Of a stretch of 64,000 nucleotides of DNA, positions 1 through 8,347 are shown one piece after another; the first letter of the stretch is position 1; each line of letters opens with the position of its first letter. The translations under genes were made by a program, and so were the position numbers. The stretch lies in assembly GCF_900113285.1 (NCBI RefSeq), contig NZ_FOOT01000003.1, forward strand, positions 558,001-622,000, read 5' to 3'. Below the pieces are notes generated by a model, which made no database searches, was not told the origin of the DNA, and saw only the letters and a list, made by a program, of their open reading frames with translations. The stretch comes from Pontibacter chinhatensis. GTDB lineage: Bacteria > Bacteroidota > Bacteroidia > Cytophagales > Hymenobacteraceae.

Positions 1-2
1 CA

Positions 3-845
3 AGCGTGCGCGTGGAGCGCGGCGACCGCGTGACGAAGGGGCAAACCATGGCCACTATTGATGCGCAGGTACTGGAGCAGAATCTGGCCGAGGTAAAAAC
101 CCGCCTCGACCTGGCTAACGTGGCCTTTGAGAAGCAGAAAAACCTCTGGGACCAGAAAATAGGCACCGAGATGCAGTACCTCACGGCTAAAAACAACAAG
201 GAGGCGCTGGAGCGTAACCTGGCAGCCCTGCAGCAGCAGCGCGACCAGTTTAACATCAAGGCCCCTATCAGCGGGGTGGTGGATGAGGTGATCCCGAATA
301 CGGGCGAGGCCGTGGCGCCGGGCGTGGGCATTATCCGGGTGGTGAACCTGGAGGGAGGCAAAATCATGGCCGAGATCTCCGAGGCGTACCAGGACAGGAT
401 TTCGAAAGGAGACCAGGCGGTGGTATACTTCCCCGACCTGAAAAAAGAAGTGGCCATGACCGTGGACGTGGTGAGCAGCTTCATCAACCCCACCAGCCGC
501 ACCTTCACCACAGAGCTTCGCTTCCGGAACGGGGCCGACGTAACCCTGCGCCCTAACATGGTGGCCGTGGTGCGCATCGAAGATTACAAGAACGAGGATG
601 TGGTGACGCTGCCGGTAAACCTGGTGCAGAAAGACGAGAAGACGAGCTATGTGTACGTGGCCCAGAAAAAGGACAATGGTTACATCGCCACGCGAAAAGA
701 AGTGAAGACCGGCCTGAGCTATGGCGGTAACGTGGAGGTGCTCAACGGCCTGGCCGCCGGCGATATGGTGATTACAGCAGGCTACAAAAGCGTGAACGAG
801 GGGCAGCCCGTGGTGTTTGCGCAGAACAGCCTCACCCAGAAGTAA
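3..845 (+). CDS. RND efflux periplasmic adaptor (HlyD/AcrA family), 5' end cut by window
   Basis: Periplasmic adaptor that links an inner-membrane RND pump to an outer-membrane channel. The reading frame is open to the left edge of the window, so the signal peptide and first part of the barrel-sandwich domain are missing; the GTG at 6 is only an internal codon. Counting from that codon, residues about 20-80 form a charged alpha-helical hairpin, 83-115 the second half of the lipoyl-like domain (motif KAPISGVVDEV), 116-195 the beta-barrel and 200-279 the membrane-proximal domain. This order is typical of the family. It lies 19 bp upstream of the pump gene on the same strand, so the two are very probably cotranscribed. 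An outer-membrane TolC-like partner is not in the window and may lie upstream. Substrate unknown. Confidence 0.93.
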   Translation, partial: SVRVERGDRVTKGQTMATIDAQVLEQNLAEVKTRLDLANVAFEKQKNLWDQKIGTEMQYLTAKNNKEALERNLAALQQQRDQFNIKAPISGVVDEVIPNTGEAVAPGVGIIRVVNLEGGKIMAEISEAYQDRISKGDQAVVYFPDLKKEVAMTVDVVSSFINPTSRTFTTELRFRNGADVTLRPNMVAVVRIEDYKNEDVVTLPVNLVQKDEKTSYVYVAQKKDNGYIATRKEVKTGLSYGGNVEVLNGLAAGDMVITAGYKSVNEGQPVVFAQNSLTQK

Positions 846-864
846 TGCCTAAAAGTATAAAACT

Positions 865-3800
865 ATGAAAGAGTTTAAGCCAACCAGCTGGTCTATTGAC
901 AACAAGACCAGTATCTATATCATGACCCTCATCGTCACGCTGGCGGGTATCTTCTCCTATGTAAACCTGCAGAAGGAGAACTTCCCGGACATCGTGATAC
1001 CAACTGTGATGGTGGCCACCATACACCCGGGCACCTCGCCCTCGGATATGGAGAACCTCATTACCAGGCCCATCGAAAAGCAACTGAAGGCCATTAACGG
1101 GGTGAAGAAAATTACCTCCAACTCCATGCAGGACTTCTCCATGATAGCTGTGGAGTTTAACACCGATGTGGAGGTGCCGGAGGCCAAGCAACAGGTACGG
1201 GATGCTGTGGACAAGGCCCGCACTGACCTGCCCACCGACCTGGATCAGGAGCCCAACATCCAGGAGATCAACTTCTCCGAGTTCCCGATTATGTATGTCA
1301 ACGTGTCGGGCAACTATAGCCTGGACCAGCTGAAGGACTACGCCGAAGACCTGCAGGACCGCTTTGAGGCCTATCCCGAGATTACGCGCGTGGACATGGT
1401 AGGCGCCCTGGACAAGGAGGTGCAGGTAAATGTGGACCTGTACAAGATGCAGGCTGCCCAGGTTACTTTTATGGACATCTCCAACGCCATTGCCCGCGAG
1501 AACGTTACCATCTCTGGTGGCAACATTACGGTAGGAGAGGCAAGGCGATCGGTGCGTGTGACGGGCCAGTACGTAGACCCCGAGAAGATTGGCGACATTG
1601 TGCTGCAGTCGGTGGCGGGGGCCAATATCAAGCTCCGCGACATTGCCGAGGTGAAGCAGGGTTTTAAAGAGCAGGAAAGCTTTGCGCGCCTGGGCAACGA
1701 GCCCGTTATCACGCTTAACATCATCAAGCGCAGCGGCGAGAACCTGATTGAGGCCTCGGACAAGATACACGCCACCATTGAGGAGATGCAGCGCACCTCG
1801 CTGCCCCAAGACCTGCACATCACCGTCACCGGCGACCAGTCTACCCAGACCCGCCATACATTGAACGACCTGATCAACACCATCATCATCGGCTTTGTGC
1901 TGGTAACCCTGATCCTGATGTTCTTCATGGGTACCACCAACGCCATTTTCGTGGGCCTGTCAGTGCCGATTTCCATGTTCCTGGCCTTTATCCTGATGCC
2001 GACCTTCGGTTTCACGCTGAACATGATCGTGCTCTTCTCGTTCCTGCTGGCACTGGGCATTGTGGTGGACGACGCCATTGTGGTGATTGAAAACACCCAC
2101 CGCATCTACCATACCACTAACCTGAACATCGTGAAGTCGGCGAAGGTGGCCGCCGGGGAGGTATTCTTGCCGGTGCTGGCCGGTACGCTTACCACCGTGG
2201 CACCGTTCCTGCCGCTGGCCTTCTGGCCAGGTATCGTGGGAGAGTTCATGTTCTTCCTGCCTATCACGCTCATCGTTACGCTGTTGTCGTCGCTGCTGGT
2301 GGCCTTTATCATCAACCCGGTGTTCGCGGTGTCCTTTATGAAGCGGCACGGCGAGGAGCAGTCTACCCCAAGGTCGCGCAGGATATTCTGGGTCCTGATA
2401 AGTATAGCCGTGGTGGTGGCAGCCGTTGGCTACATAGCCGGCTGGTACGGCACGGCCAACCTGATCATGCTTTTTGTGGTGCTGATACTGCTGAACAAGT
2501 ATGTGCTCACCGGGCTGATCAATAAATTCCAGGGCCGTGTGCTGCCGCGCTTTATGAGCGGCTACGAGCGGCTGCTGCGCTGGATGCTGGTGGGCAAGCG
2601 CCCGATCGGCGTTTTTGCCGGCATCTTTGTCCTGCTGATTTTTTCAGGCGCCCTGACGGCGTTGCGCCCGCCCAAGGTGGAGTTCTTCCCGAGCAGCGAC
2701 CCGAACTTTGTCTATGCTTACATCAACATGCCTATCGGTACTGATCAGGCTGTAACCGACTCTGTTACCAAGCTAGTGGAGCGCCGCGTGTACAACGTAA
2801 TTGGCCAAAACAATCCGGATGTGGAATCGGTTATTTCGAACGTTGCCATCGGGGCAGGTGATGAAAACGACCGCACCACCACGGCACAATCTCATAAAGG
2901 AAAGGTTACCGTTGCCTTTGTGGAGTATAAAGACCGTCAGACGGACAAAACATCGGCCGAGTATCTGACCGGTATCCGGGAGGCAGTGCAGGGGATACCC
3001 GGTGCGGAGGTTACCGTGAGCCAGGAGCAAAACGGTCCGCCTGTGGGTAAGCCCATCTCGATAGAGGTGGCCGGAGAGGACTTTGAGGAGTTGATAGCTT
3101 TGTCGAAGCAAATCAAGCAGTACATCGATCAGCAGCAGATTGGCGGGATTGAGGAACTGCGCTCCGACCTGGAAGACAGCAAGCCGGAGATTGTGGTGAA
3201 CATAGACCGGGAGCGCGCCAACCGCGAGGGCATCAGTACGGGCCAGATAGGGCAGGAGGTGCGTACGGCCATCTTTGGCATGGAGGCCTCCAAGTTTAAG
3301 CTCGATGAGGAAGAGTACCCGATTCAGGTGCGCTACGCCGAGCCATACCGCGATAACATTGACGCGCTGCTGGACATGCGCATTACCTACCGCGATATGA
3401 ATACGGGTATTGTTCGCCAGATTCCGCTCTCGTCGGTGGCCACAGTGGACTACACCAACTCCTACGGAGGCATCAAGCGCAAGAACCTGAAGCGTGTGGT
3501 AACGCTGGAGTCTAACGTGCTGGATGGCTACAATGCCAACGAGGTGGTGCAGCAGATACAGGGGGCACTGCAGAACTTCCAGACGCCGGAGGGCTACGAG
3601 ATAAGTATGGGTGGTGAGCAGCAGGAGCAGCAGGAGTCGGCAAACTTCCTGATGATTGCCCTGGTGGCAGCTTTCTGCATCATCTTCCTGATTTTGGTGA
3701 CGCAGTTTAACTCGGTTTCCAAGCCGTTCATCATCCTGTCGGAGGTGCTGTTCTCCATTATCGGGGTGCTGCTGGGCTTCTCCATCTTTGGCATGGAAGT

Positions 3801-4278
3801 CTCAGTCGTAATGACAGGCGTGGGAATTGTGGCACTTGCGGGCATTGTGGTGAAAAACGGTATACTTATTGTGGAATTTACGGACATCCTGCTGAGCGAA
3901 GGCAAGGAGCTAAGGGAGGCAATTGTGGAGGCCGGAAAAACACGTTTGAACCCGGTGTTGCTTACGGCCACCGCCACCATACTTGGCCTGATTCCGCTGG
4001 CATTGGGCCTGAACCTGAACTTCTATACGTTGTTCACGGAGTTTGAGGCAGGCCTGTTTATGGGGGGCGACAGTGCCGCTTTCTGGGGGCCGCTCGCCTG
4101 GACAATTATTTTTGGCCTGGGTTTTGCCACGGCAGTAACTTTGCTGATAGTGCCGGTGATGTACCTGCTCAACGAGAAGCTAAAGGACAGACTGATTGGC
4201 AAGGAGAAGCGAGGCACCCTGAAACTGCAGCAGCAGGAGGCGCATGTAAACGGAAAAGTTAGAGAATACACATTATAG
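865..4278 (+). CDS. RND efflux transporter permease subunit (AcrB/HAE1-like)
   Basis: Proton-driven inner-membrane pump of 1137 aa that would export compounds together with the adaptor encoded just upstream. The N-terminal transmembrane helix is followed by a large periplasmic porter domain. TM4 carries the paired acidic residues of proton relay (VVDDAIVVIEN, near residue 400), and TM10 carries the matching lysine (AGIVVKNGILIV, near residue 996). It is longer than the usual roughly 1040 aa. Part of the excess is an insert at about residues 495-560 that contains two additional hydrophobic segments (near 506-525 and 532-551) before the second half begins. The start ATG is preceded directly by the AAGTATAAA motif (853-861). 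The substrate class (drug, lipid, metal) cannot be told from sequence; the TM4 motif fits HAE-type rather than heavy-metal pumps. Confidence 0.95.
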   Translation: MKEFKPTSWSIDNKTSIYIMTLIVTLAGIFSYVNLQKENFPDIVIPTVMVATIHPGTSPSDMENLITRPIEKQLKAINGVKKITSNSMQDFSMIAVEFNTDVEVPEAKQQVRDAVDKARTDLPTDLDQEPNIQEINFSEFPIMYVNVSGNYSLDQLKDYAEDLQDRFEAYPEITRVDMVGALDKEVQVNVDLYKMQAAQVTFMDISNAIARENVTISGGNITVGEARRSVRVTGQYVDPEKIGDIVLQSVAGANIKLRDIAEVKQGFKEQESFARLGNEPVITLNIIKRSGENLIEASDKIHATIEEMQRTSLPQDLHITVTGDQSTQTRHTLNDLINTIIIGFVLVTLILMFFMGTTNAIFVGLSVPISMFLAFILMPTFGFTLNMIVLFSFLLALGIVVDDAIVVIENTHRIYHTTNLNIVKSAKVAAGEVFLPVLAGTLTTVAPFLPLAFWPGIVGEFMFFLPITLIVTLLSSLLVAFIINPVFAVSFMKRHGEEQSTPRSRRIFWVLISIAVVVAAVGYIAGWYGTANLIMLFVVLILLNKYVLTGLINKFQGRVLPRFMSGYERLLRWMLVGKRPIGVFAGIFVLLIFSGALTALRPPKVEFFPSSDPNFVYAYINMPIGTDQAVTDSVTKLVERRVYNVIGQNNPDVESVISNVAIGAGDENDRTTTAQSHKGKVTVAFVEYKDRQTDKTSAEYLTGIREAVQGIPGAEVTVSQEQNGPPVGKPISIEVAGEDFEELIALSKQIKQYIDQQQIGGIEELRSDLEDSKPEIVVNIDRERANREGISTGQIGQEVRTAIFGMEASKFKLDEEEYPIQVRYAEPYRDNIDALLDMRITYRDMNTGIVRQIPLSSVATVDYTNSYGGIKRKNLKRVVTLESNVLDGYNANEVVQQIQGALQNFQTPEGYEISMGGEQQEQQESANFLMIALVAAFCIIFLILVTQFNSVSKPFIILSEVLFSIIGVLLGFSIFGMEVSVVMTGVGIVALAGIVVKNGILIVEFTDILLSEGKELREAIVEAGKTRLNPVLLTATATILGLIPLALGLNLNFYTLFTEFEAGLFMGGDSAAFWGPLAWTIIFGLGFATAVTLLIVPVMYLLNEKLKDRLIGKEKRGTLKLQQQEAHVNGKVREYTL

Positions 4279-4282
4279 ATTT

Positions 4283-4534
4283 ATGCTTATAACAGATACC
4301 GCTATTGAGAAGGAGGTTATCCGTATCATTAGCAAAACCAAAGAGATAAAAGCTGACCGCCTTTGGGCAGACAGAATGCTGAAGGACTTCGGTTTTGACA
4401 TCGTGGACGTGGTGGATATTATCCTGGAGTTGGAGAAAAACTTCAAGATCACGATTCCGGATGAGGTGAAGATTGACAAGGTAGGAGACTTTGTGAAGTA
4501 CGTAGCCTCTCATACGGTAAAGGAAGTCAGTTGA
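4283..4534 (+). CDS. Acyl-carrier-protein-like protein lacking the phosphopantetheine serine
   Basis: An 83-aa protein with the length and helix pattern of acyl carrier proteins: helix I, a helix II starting at the modification site, and the ending LELEKNFKITIPDE that is typical of ACP helix II. In ACPs the prosthetic group is attached to the Ser of a DSL motif. Here the aligned residues are GFDIVDVVD, so the Ser position is Ile (codon atc) and no nearby Ser replaces it. As read, the protein should not be phosphopantetheinylated. The ATG lies 4 bp after the stop of the RND pump gene, which suggests translational coupling and a role linked to the pump or its substrate. That link is inference. 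A sequencing error cannot be excluded, but the frame is intact. A strong terminator follows. Confidence 0.8.
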   Translation: MLITDTAIEKEVIRIISKTKEIKADRLWADRMLKDFGFDIVDVVDIILELEKNFKITIPDEVKIDKVGDFVKYVASHTVKEVS

Positions 4535-4557
4535 TGTAAAGGATATAGAGTGGAACA

Positions 4558-4600
4558 TAAAGCGGAAGCCCCGGGACCTAAGTCCCGGGGCTTCCGCTTT
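4558..4600 (+). terminator. Strong hairpin terminator after the efflux operon
   Basis: A 19-bp perfect inverted repeat (aaagcggaagccccgggac, four-base loop) ends in a short T run. It sits 24 bp after the carrier-like gene and closes the RND operon. The A-rich 5' arm makes it potentially bidirectional. Confidence 0.85.
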
Positions 4601-4619
4601 ATAATTTGGTTATAAGCCC

Positions 4620-5085
4620 TCAGCAGCTTTGTAGCTTATACTTTGGCTATACTTCTATACTTTGCTAGTTTATACTTTCCTAGCCGCTGCTTTCTTCTAT
4701 CTGAAACAAGCTATCCTCTTTAGCCACCGTTCATCCTCCAGCCTTACAAACCTATTGTTTCATCTCTAGCTTTGGTGCCCTCAAGGCCGGGAGGCCTCGC
4801 CTTCGGGCATCGCGCGGTGTTCCCTCCTTGCCTCGCTCGCGCTCAGCATGCCCTTGACGGGCACCGGATCTCACAAGGCGCTCAACCCTAAGGCTGGGAA
4901 AGGATTCGATACCCGCTGCCCCTGCTGTCATCTCGACCATCGGGAGAGATCTGAAGAGAATTTCAGATAGACCTCTCGCGCTGCTCGAGATGACAGAGAG
5001 AGTAGTAAGTATAATTCCCCTCCTTAGACAAGGAGGGGCAGGGGTGGTTGGACCCGGCTCTACAAACCAATTACAACAAACCATA
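4620..5085. repeat. Composite intergenic repeat, copy 1
   Basis: No gene is credible here. The block starts with four close copies of TATACTT (4638-4680). It continues with a stretch shared with 51480-51720 (including GGCCGGGAGGCCTCGCCTTC and the following GGGCATCGCGCGGTGT), then a hairpin with arms CTGTCATCTCGA (4925-4936) and TCGAGATGACAG (4985-4996), and ends with a CCCCTCC...GGAGGGG hairpin (about 5017-5040). Copy 2 has the same order of modules at 51340-51960, and copy 3 is an inverted, partial version at 12480-13145. An open frame of 110 codons through the block on the minus strand is a by-product of the repeat. Confidence 0.8.
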
Positions 5086-5095
5086 CTTTAAAAAT

Positions 5096-5131
5096 AAAGA
5101 AGCGCTGCAGGTTAACCTGCAGCGCTTCTTT
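5096..5131 (-). terminator. Perfect 36-nt palindrome, probable terminator of the YgjP-like gene
   Basis: Arms AAAGAAGCGCTGCAGGTT and its exact complement, with A/T-rich ends. It lies about 120 bp downstream of the leftward peptidase gene. Confidence 0.6.
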
Positions 5132-5253
5132 TACGCCTCTTCAAAAATATAAATGGCGCAAGGATACCGGGTAGCAGCAGCTTCTTGGGCCGTTGCCAGT
5201 TTGTTTTCTAACAATAAGTATAAATCAGGTAGTAAAGTATAGCAATAGGCAAA

Positions 5254-5994
5254 TTAGAAAATAGAGATTCTATAAGCTTTCAGTTTCTTGTCGAGCTCCC
5301 TTGCGTTGCCGCATACACTGTCGAGCAGTGCCCAGAAGCGGGGACCGTGGTTCTTCTCCACCGTGTGCGCCAGTTCATGCAGAATGACGTAGTCGCAGAG
5401 GGCGTCGGGCAGGCGCATCAGGTGCAGGTTCAGGTTAATGTTGTTGGTGTGCGAGCAGCTGCCCCAACGGCTCTTGGCGTTCTTGATGAACACGTTCTGG
5501 TACTCAAACCCAAACTTCTCGGCAAAGTAGGCCACCCGCTGCGGCAGGTGCTGCTTGGCTTCCTTGCGGTAAGCCTCTTCTATAGAGCTGCGGATAAACT
5601 TCTGCACATCCGTGTCCTGCACCTCCTTAAAAGCGGGGTAGAACACGTTGATGTAGCCATCCTGGATAACGCAGCGCATGTCGTAGCGGGCGTGGGTAAG
5701 CAGGCGCAGCTTGTGGAACTTGGTTTTGAACTCGGAGTTATGGTCGTAAACCGTTACCCGTTCCTCCTGTTGCTGCATGCGCGCCTGGTGTTCCTTAATC
5801 CAGTCGGTTTTGGTGTAGATGAGCTGTTCGGCTTTTTCGAAGCTGATGTGCGGTGGCACGGCTACGCGCACCCCCTTTAACGGACGAACGCTGATGCTCA
5901 GGCGCTTGGCTTTATCGCTCCGCTCAAACAGCACCTTTCCAATCCCGTCGATATGCAGGTTGACGGATGTAAGACGTAAGAATGATGAAGACAC
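5254..5994 (-). CDS. YgjP-like zinc metallopeptidase (DUF45/WLM family)
   Basis: A 246-aa cytoplasmic protein of the YgjP/DUF45 family, related to SprT/WLM-type gluzincins. The zinc-binding motif HELAHTVEKNHGPRFW is near residues 206-221: two His and the catalytic Glu of HExxH, plus the later NH that supplies the third ligand in this family. Before it come the family hallmark KSRWGSCS and the pattern DALCDYVILHELAH. No signal peptide is present. The physiological substrate of YgjP-like proteins is not established. The frame opens at a GTG at 5994 with no ATG nearby, so the start is uncertain by a few residues. The gene is flanked by non-coding DNA on both sides and appears monocistronic. Confidence 0.88.
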   Translation of the reverse strand: MSSSFLRLTSVNLHIDGIGKVLFERSDKAKRLSISVRPLKGVRVAVPPHISFEKAEQLIYTKTDWIKEHQARMQQQEERVTVYDHNSEFKTKFHKLRLLTHARYDMRCVIQDGYINVFYPAFKEVQDTDVQKFIRSSIEEAYRKEAKQHLPQRVAYFAEKFGFEYQNVFIKNAKSRWGSCSHTNNINLNLHLMRLPDALCDYVILHELAHTVEKNHGPRFWALLDSVCGNARELDKKLKAYRISIF

Positions 5995-6198
5995 TGGCTA
6001 AAAGTTAAAGTACAAATTCTTTCGGCCAAAGATAGTTATTAATTTAATTTAAAAAAGCCTAGGCTGCGAGCTTTTATGGCTTTTATTTTAAATTAGTGTA
6101 TTGATATTGTGCTATATTAAACAAAATAAAGTCAGAAGTCATCCTGAGAAAGAGAGCTTTTAAACACCTCTATTAGCTATATAAAGTACAAGAAAACA

Positions 6199-6231
6199 GC
6201 AGCGGCAGGCTATACTATAACCTGCCGCTGC
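6199..6231 (-). terminator. Hairpin terminator of the small hydrophilic protein gene
   Basis: Inverted repeat GCAGCGGCAGG / CCTGCCGCTGC with an 11-nt loop. It lies 26 bp downstream of the leftward gene at 6257-6460. Confidence 0.7.
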
Positions 6232-6256
6232 AAAGAATAGGGTAAAGCAATCTGTT

Positions 6257-6460
6257 TTAACGCACGTTTCCGCCGGAGGGCATGTCGTCGTGCGGGTTTT
6301 TGGGCGCACGGCTGCTGTCGGTGGTGGAGGAACGCTCCGACGACTCGTGCGTGCCCTTGGCTCCGCCGTGGTGGCCTTCGGAAGCATGGTGGGCATCAGG
6401 TGTGGTGTGCTCCTGCTGCTTTTTATTTTTCTTTTCCTCGTCTTTTTTATTCGTTTTCAT
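6257..6460 (-). CDS. Small, highly charged hypothetical protein
   Basis: A 67-aa protein made almost only of Lys, Glu, His, Ser, Thr and Gly, starting MKTNKKDEEKKNKKQQE and continuing with His/Gly-rich and Ser/Thr-rich stretches. It has no hydrophobic core, signal peptide or known domain and is probably intrinsically disordered. Support for it being real is the ATG start, the clean hairpin terminator just downstream, and the absence of a better frame on either strand. I do not recognise a family. Similar small hydrophilic proteins are common in soil Bacteroidota and are often suspected to be stress related; that is only an analogy. Confidence 0.55.
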   Translation of the reverse strand: MKTNKKDEEKKNKKQQEHTTPDAHHASEGHHGGAKGTHESSERSSTTDSSRAPKNPHDDMPSGGNVR

Positions 6461-6674
6461 AGTATGGAGCTTTAGTTAGATTAAGTATAGGAACAGTATT
6501 AGGTTGAAGTATAGAAGAGAACTGTCAATCTATAAGAAACTTGGTAGAAGGTAGGTTAATGCCCACAATATCCTTTCAGGATGACAAAATAGTAGAAGCT
6601 AATGCTGTCCACATACTTACTTTATACTTTAAACGTCTTTTGTCCTTTGTCCAAGATTCCTTTGTCCTGTTACT

Positions 6675-7232
6675 TTAGTAATTAGGCCTTGTTTCGGTCT
6701 GGATGTCGCCGGCAGAACGGTCGCTGTACTTAGGGGTGCCGAAGGAGATGTCAGCGTCGTGCTTTTCAGGCGCATGAGGCTCCTGCTCTCTTGGCGTTAC
6801 CCTGATAGGGCGGCTGGCCTCCCACTCCCTGAATTTATCCAGCTCGGTTTTTATACCCGCCATAAACCAAGCCAGCAGGCTGGCGTCGTCCAGCAAGCCA
6901 ATCACCGGAATCACGTCCGGGATTATGTCTATCGGCATCAGGAAATAAATCAGCACGGCTACACCACCTACCAGCGTGGCGGTAGGAATGCCTTTGTACT
7001 CACCGGAACTGGCCGCTTTTATCATGCGCGTCAGCAGCTGCAGGTTTTCCCATACTTCGCCGGCGATGGCGCCTACGCCTTTTTTGGCAGTGGCCTTTTT
7101 TAGTGTGTCGCTGATTAGCTTTGCTACCTGGGTCGGGTGTTTCAGGTAGGATTCAGCTTTCTCCAGTAACCTCTTAAAAAGGGGGGTGTCGGCTATCTTT
7201 TTTCCTTCAGGGCCTGTGTTGTTCTCTGTCAT
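6675..7232 (-). CDS. YkvA family protein (DUF1232)
   Basis: A 185-aa protein with the DUF1232 signature in the middle: a hydrophobic segment followed by YFLMPIDIIPDVIPVIGLLDDASLLAWF (about residues 95-122). This short region defines the family, is membrane associated and has no assigned biochemical function. The N-terminal 80 residues are predicted helical and charged; the C-terminal 50 are polar and low in complexity. It has one clear membrane-embedded hairpin and no signal peptide. It stands alone between untranslated stretches. Confidence 0.85.
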   Translation of the reverse strand: MTENNTGPEGKKIADTPLFKRLLEKAESYLKHPTQVAKLISDTLKKATAKKGVGAIAGEVWENLQLLTRMIKAASSGEYKGIPTATLVGGVAVLIYFLMPIDIIPDVIPVIGLLDDASLLAWFMAGIKTELDKFREWEASRPIRVTPREQEPHAPEKHDADISFGTPKYSDRSAGDIQTETRPNY

Positions 7233-7473
7233 GCTTGTCGTGTGCTTATACTTTAAAAGTGGTGTGGTTGGGCTGTATCCGCCAACGGGGGCGCAAGTTG
7301 CGTAAACAAACGGTAACCTTCCTATACTTTCTCCCTATAAAATTGTTTTGCCAGGAGTGATGTTTTTAGCGCAGCCCTGCCAGGGCAGAAACCAGCCAAG
7401 CGATTAACAGGCAGCCGCTTCCCAATGTTTATAACGGATGCCGCCCCGGACGCACTGGTAAAGTATAAACTGG

Positions 7474-8091
7474 CTAGTTTACACGGCCGGCAGCGTAGAA
7501 ATAGTTACGGTAGTAGGGCTCCGACAGCGAGCTGACCATGACGCCGCCATTGGTGGCCGAGTGTATAAACTTGTTGTTCTTGAGGTAAACGCCTACATGG
7601 AAGATGGGCTCTTTGGAACTGCGGCGGAAGAAAACGAGGTCGCCGGTGCGGAGGCTGTCTTTCTGTATGTGGGCCACATCCTCAAACATTGTATGGGAAC
7701 TGCGGCTGAGGGTGATGCCGTACACTTCCTTATAGAGGCTGGTAACAAAGCCTGAGCAGTCGGTGCCGCGCTTGCTGCTGCTGCCGAAACGGTAGGGGGT
7801 GCCAATCCATTTGGAGGCTTCCTCCACGAGCGTGCGGTAATCCGGGTTGCGGAACCTGAGGCCAAGTTTCTTGACGTAATACTCCTCGTATTCCGGCTGG
7901 GCTTCCTCGCTTGTCGTCAGGGCGTCGGACCACATGTGCGGCACGTAGGCGGGTGCGGCAAAAGGCGCCACAATAGCATGTGTCTCATTCGCTGGTTCAG
8001 CGGCGGGTGCGTTTACAGGAGCCACCTCGTACAGGTAAGACAGCGCCAGCGACAGCATCGCTAAAACACTAAGTATAACTGCCTTTTTCAT
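7474..8091 (-). CDS. Exported NlpC/P60 (C40) cell-wall peptidase
   Basis: A 205-aa putative murein endopeptidase. Residues 1-20 (MKKAVILSVLAMLSLALSYL) form a signal peptide or anchor, followed by a spacer rich in Ala and Pro. The C-terminal NlpC/P60 domain starts near residue 85 with the family pattern WIGTPYRFGSSSKRGTDCSGF; the Cys near 112 is the nucleophile and the His in IFHVGVYL (near 163) is the catalytic base. The domain cleaves D-gamma-glutamyl-diaminopimelate type bonds in peptidoglycan in known members. The frame continues upstream to 8184, but the Met at 8091 gives a proper signal peptide (a second option is 8103). Neighbours give no operon link. Confidence 0.88.
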   Translation of the reverse strand: MKKAVILSVLAMLSLALSYLYEVAPVNAPAAEPANETHAIVAPFAAPAYVPHMWSDALTTSEEAQPEYEEYYVKKLGLRFRNPDYRTLVEEASKWIGTPYRFGSSSKRGTDCSGFVTSLYKEVYGITLSRSSHTMFEDVAHIQKDSLRTGDLVFFRRSSKEPIFHVGVYLKNNKFIHSATNGGVMVSSLSEPYYRNYFYAAGRVN

Positions 8092-8347
8092 AGAATTAAC
8101 CATATGCCAAGCTTCCTGGAGGCGCCTGTAAATGTAACTTTCAGAACTATCGGCAGGCGTTATGCAGGGTGCCAGATAAGCCAATATCAGACAAAAGTAA
8201 ACCGTAGCAGCTTAAGTGCCAAACCATACCGTGCTGACCTGGTAAAGCATCGGCTGTGGTTTTGGTTGGAAGCAGGCAACCTCCGGGGGCTGCAAGCCAG
8301 TATATCTGTCTATATTCCCCCTGAAATAAAGTGCTATTTTTAAGCCT

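Noticed and set aside
853-861. AAGTATAAA as a ribosome-binding or promoter element before the RND pump gene
   Set aside because: The same word occurs in both orientations, within genes and after stop codons, so its place before a start here is not evidence of a regulatory role. It only partly resembles the Bacteroidota -7 promoter box TAnnTTTG.
4752-5084. 110-codon open frame on the minus strand
   Set aside because: It crosses the composite repeat and its hairpins and has no protein-like pattern; the matching region at 51600-51800 does not preserve the frame.
6001-6198. Possible small RNA or riboswitch in AT-rich intergenic DNA
   Set aside because: No conserved fold could be drawn beyond the terminator at 6199-6231.
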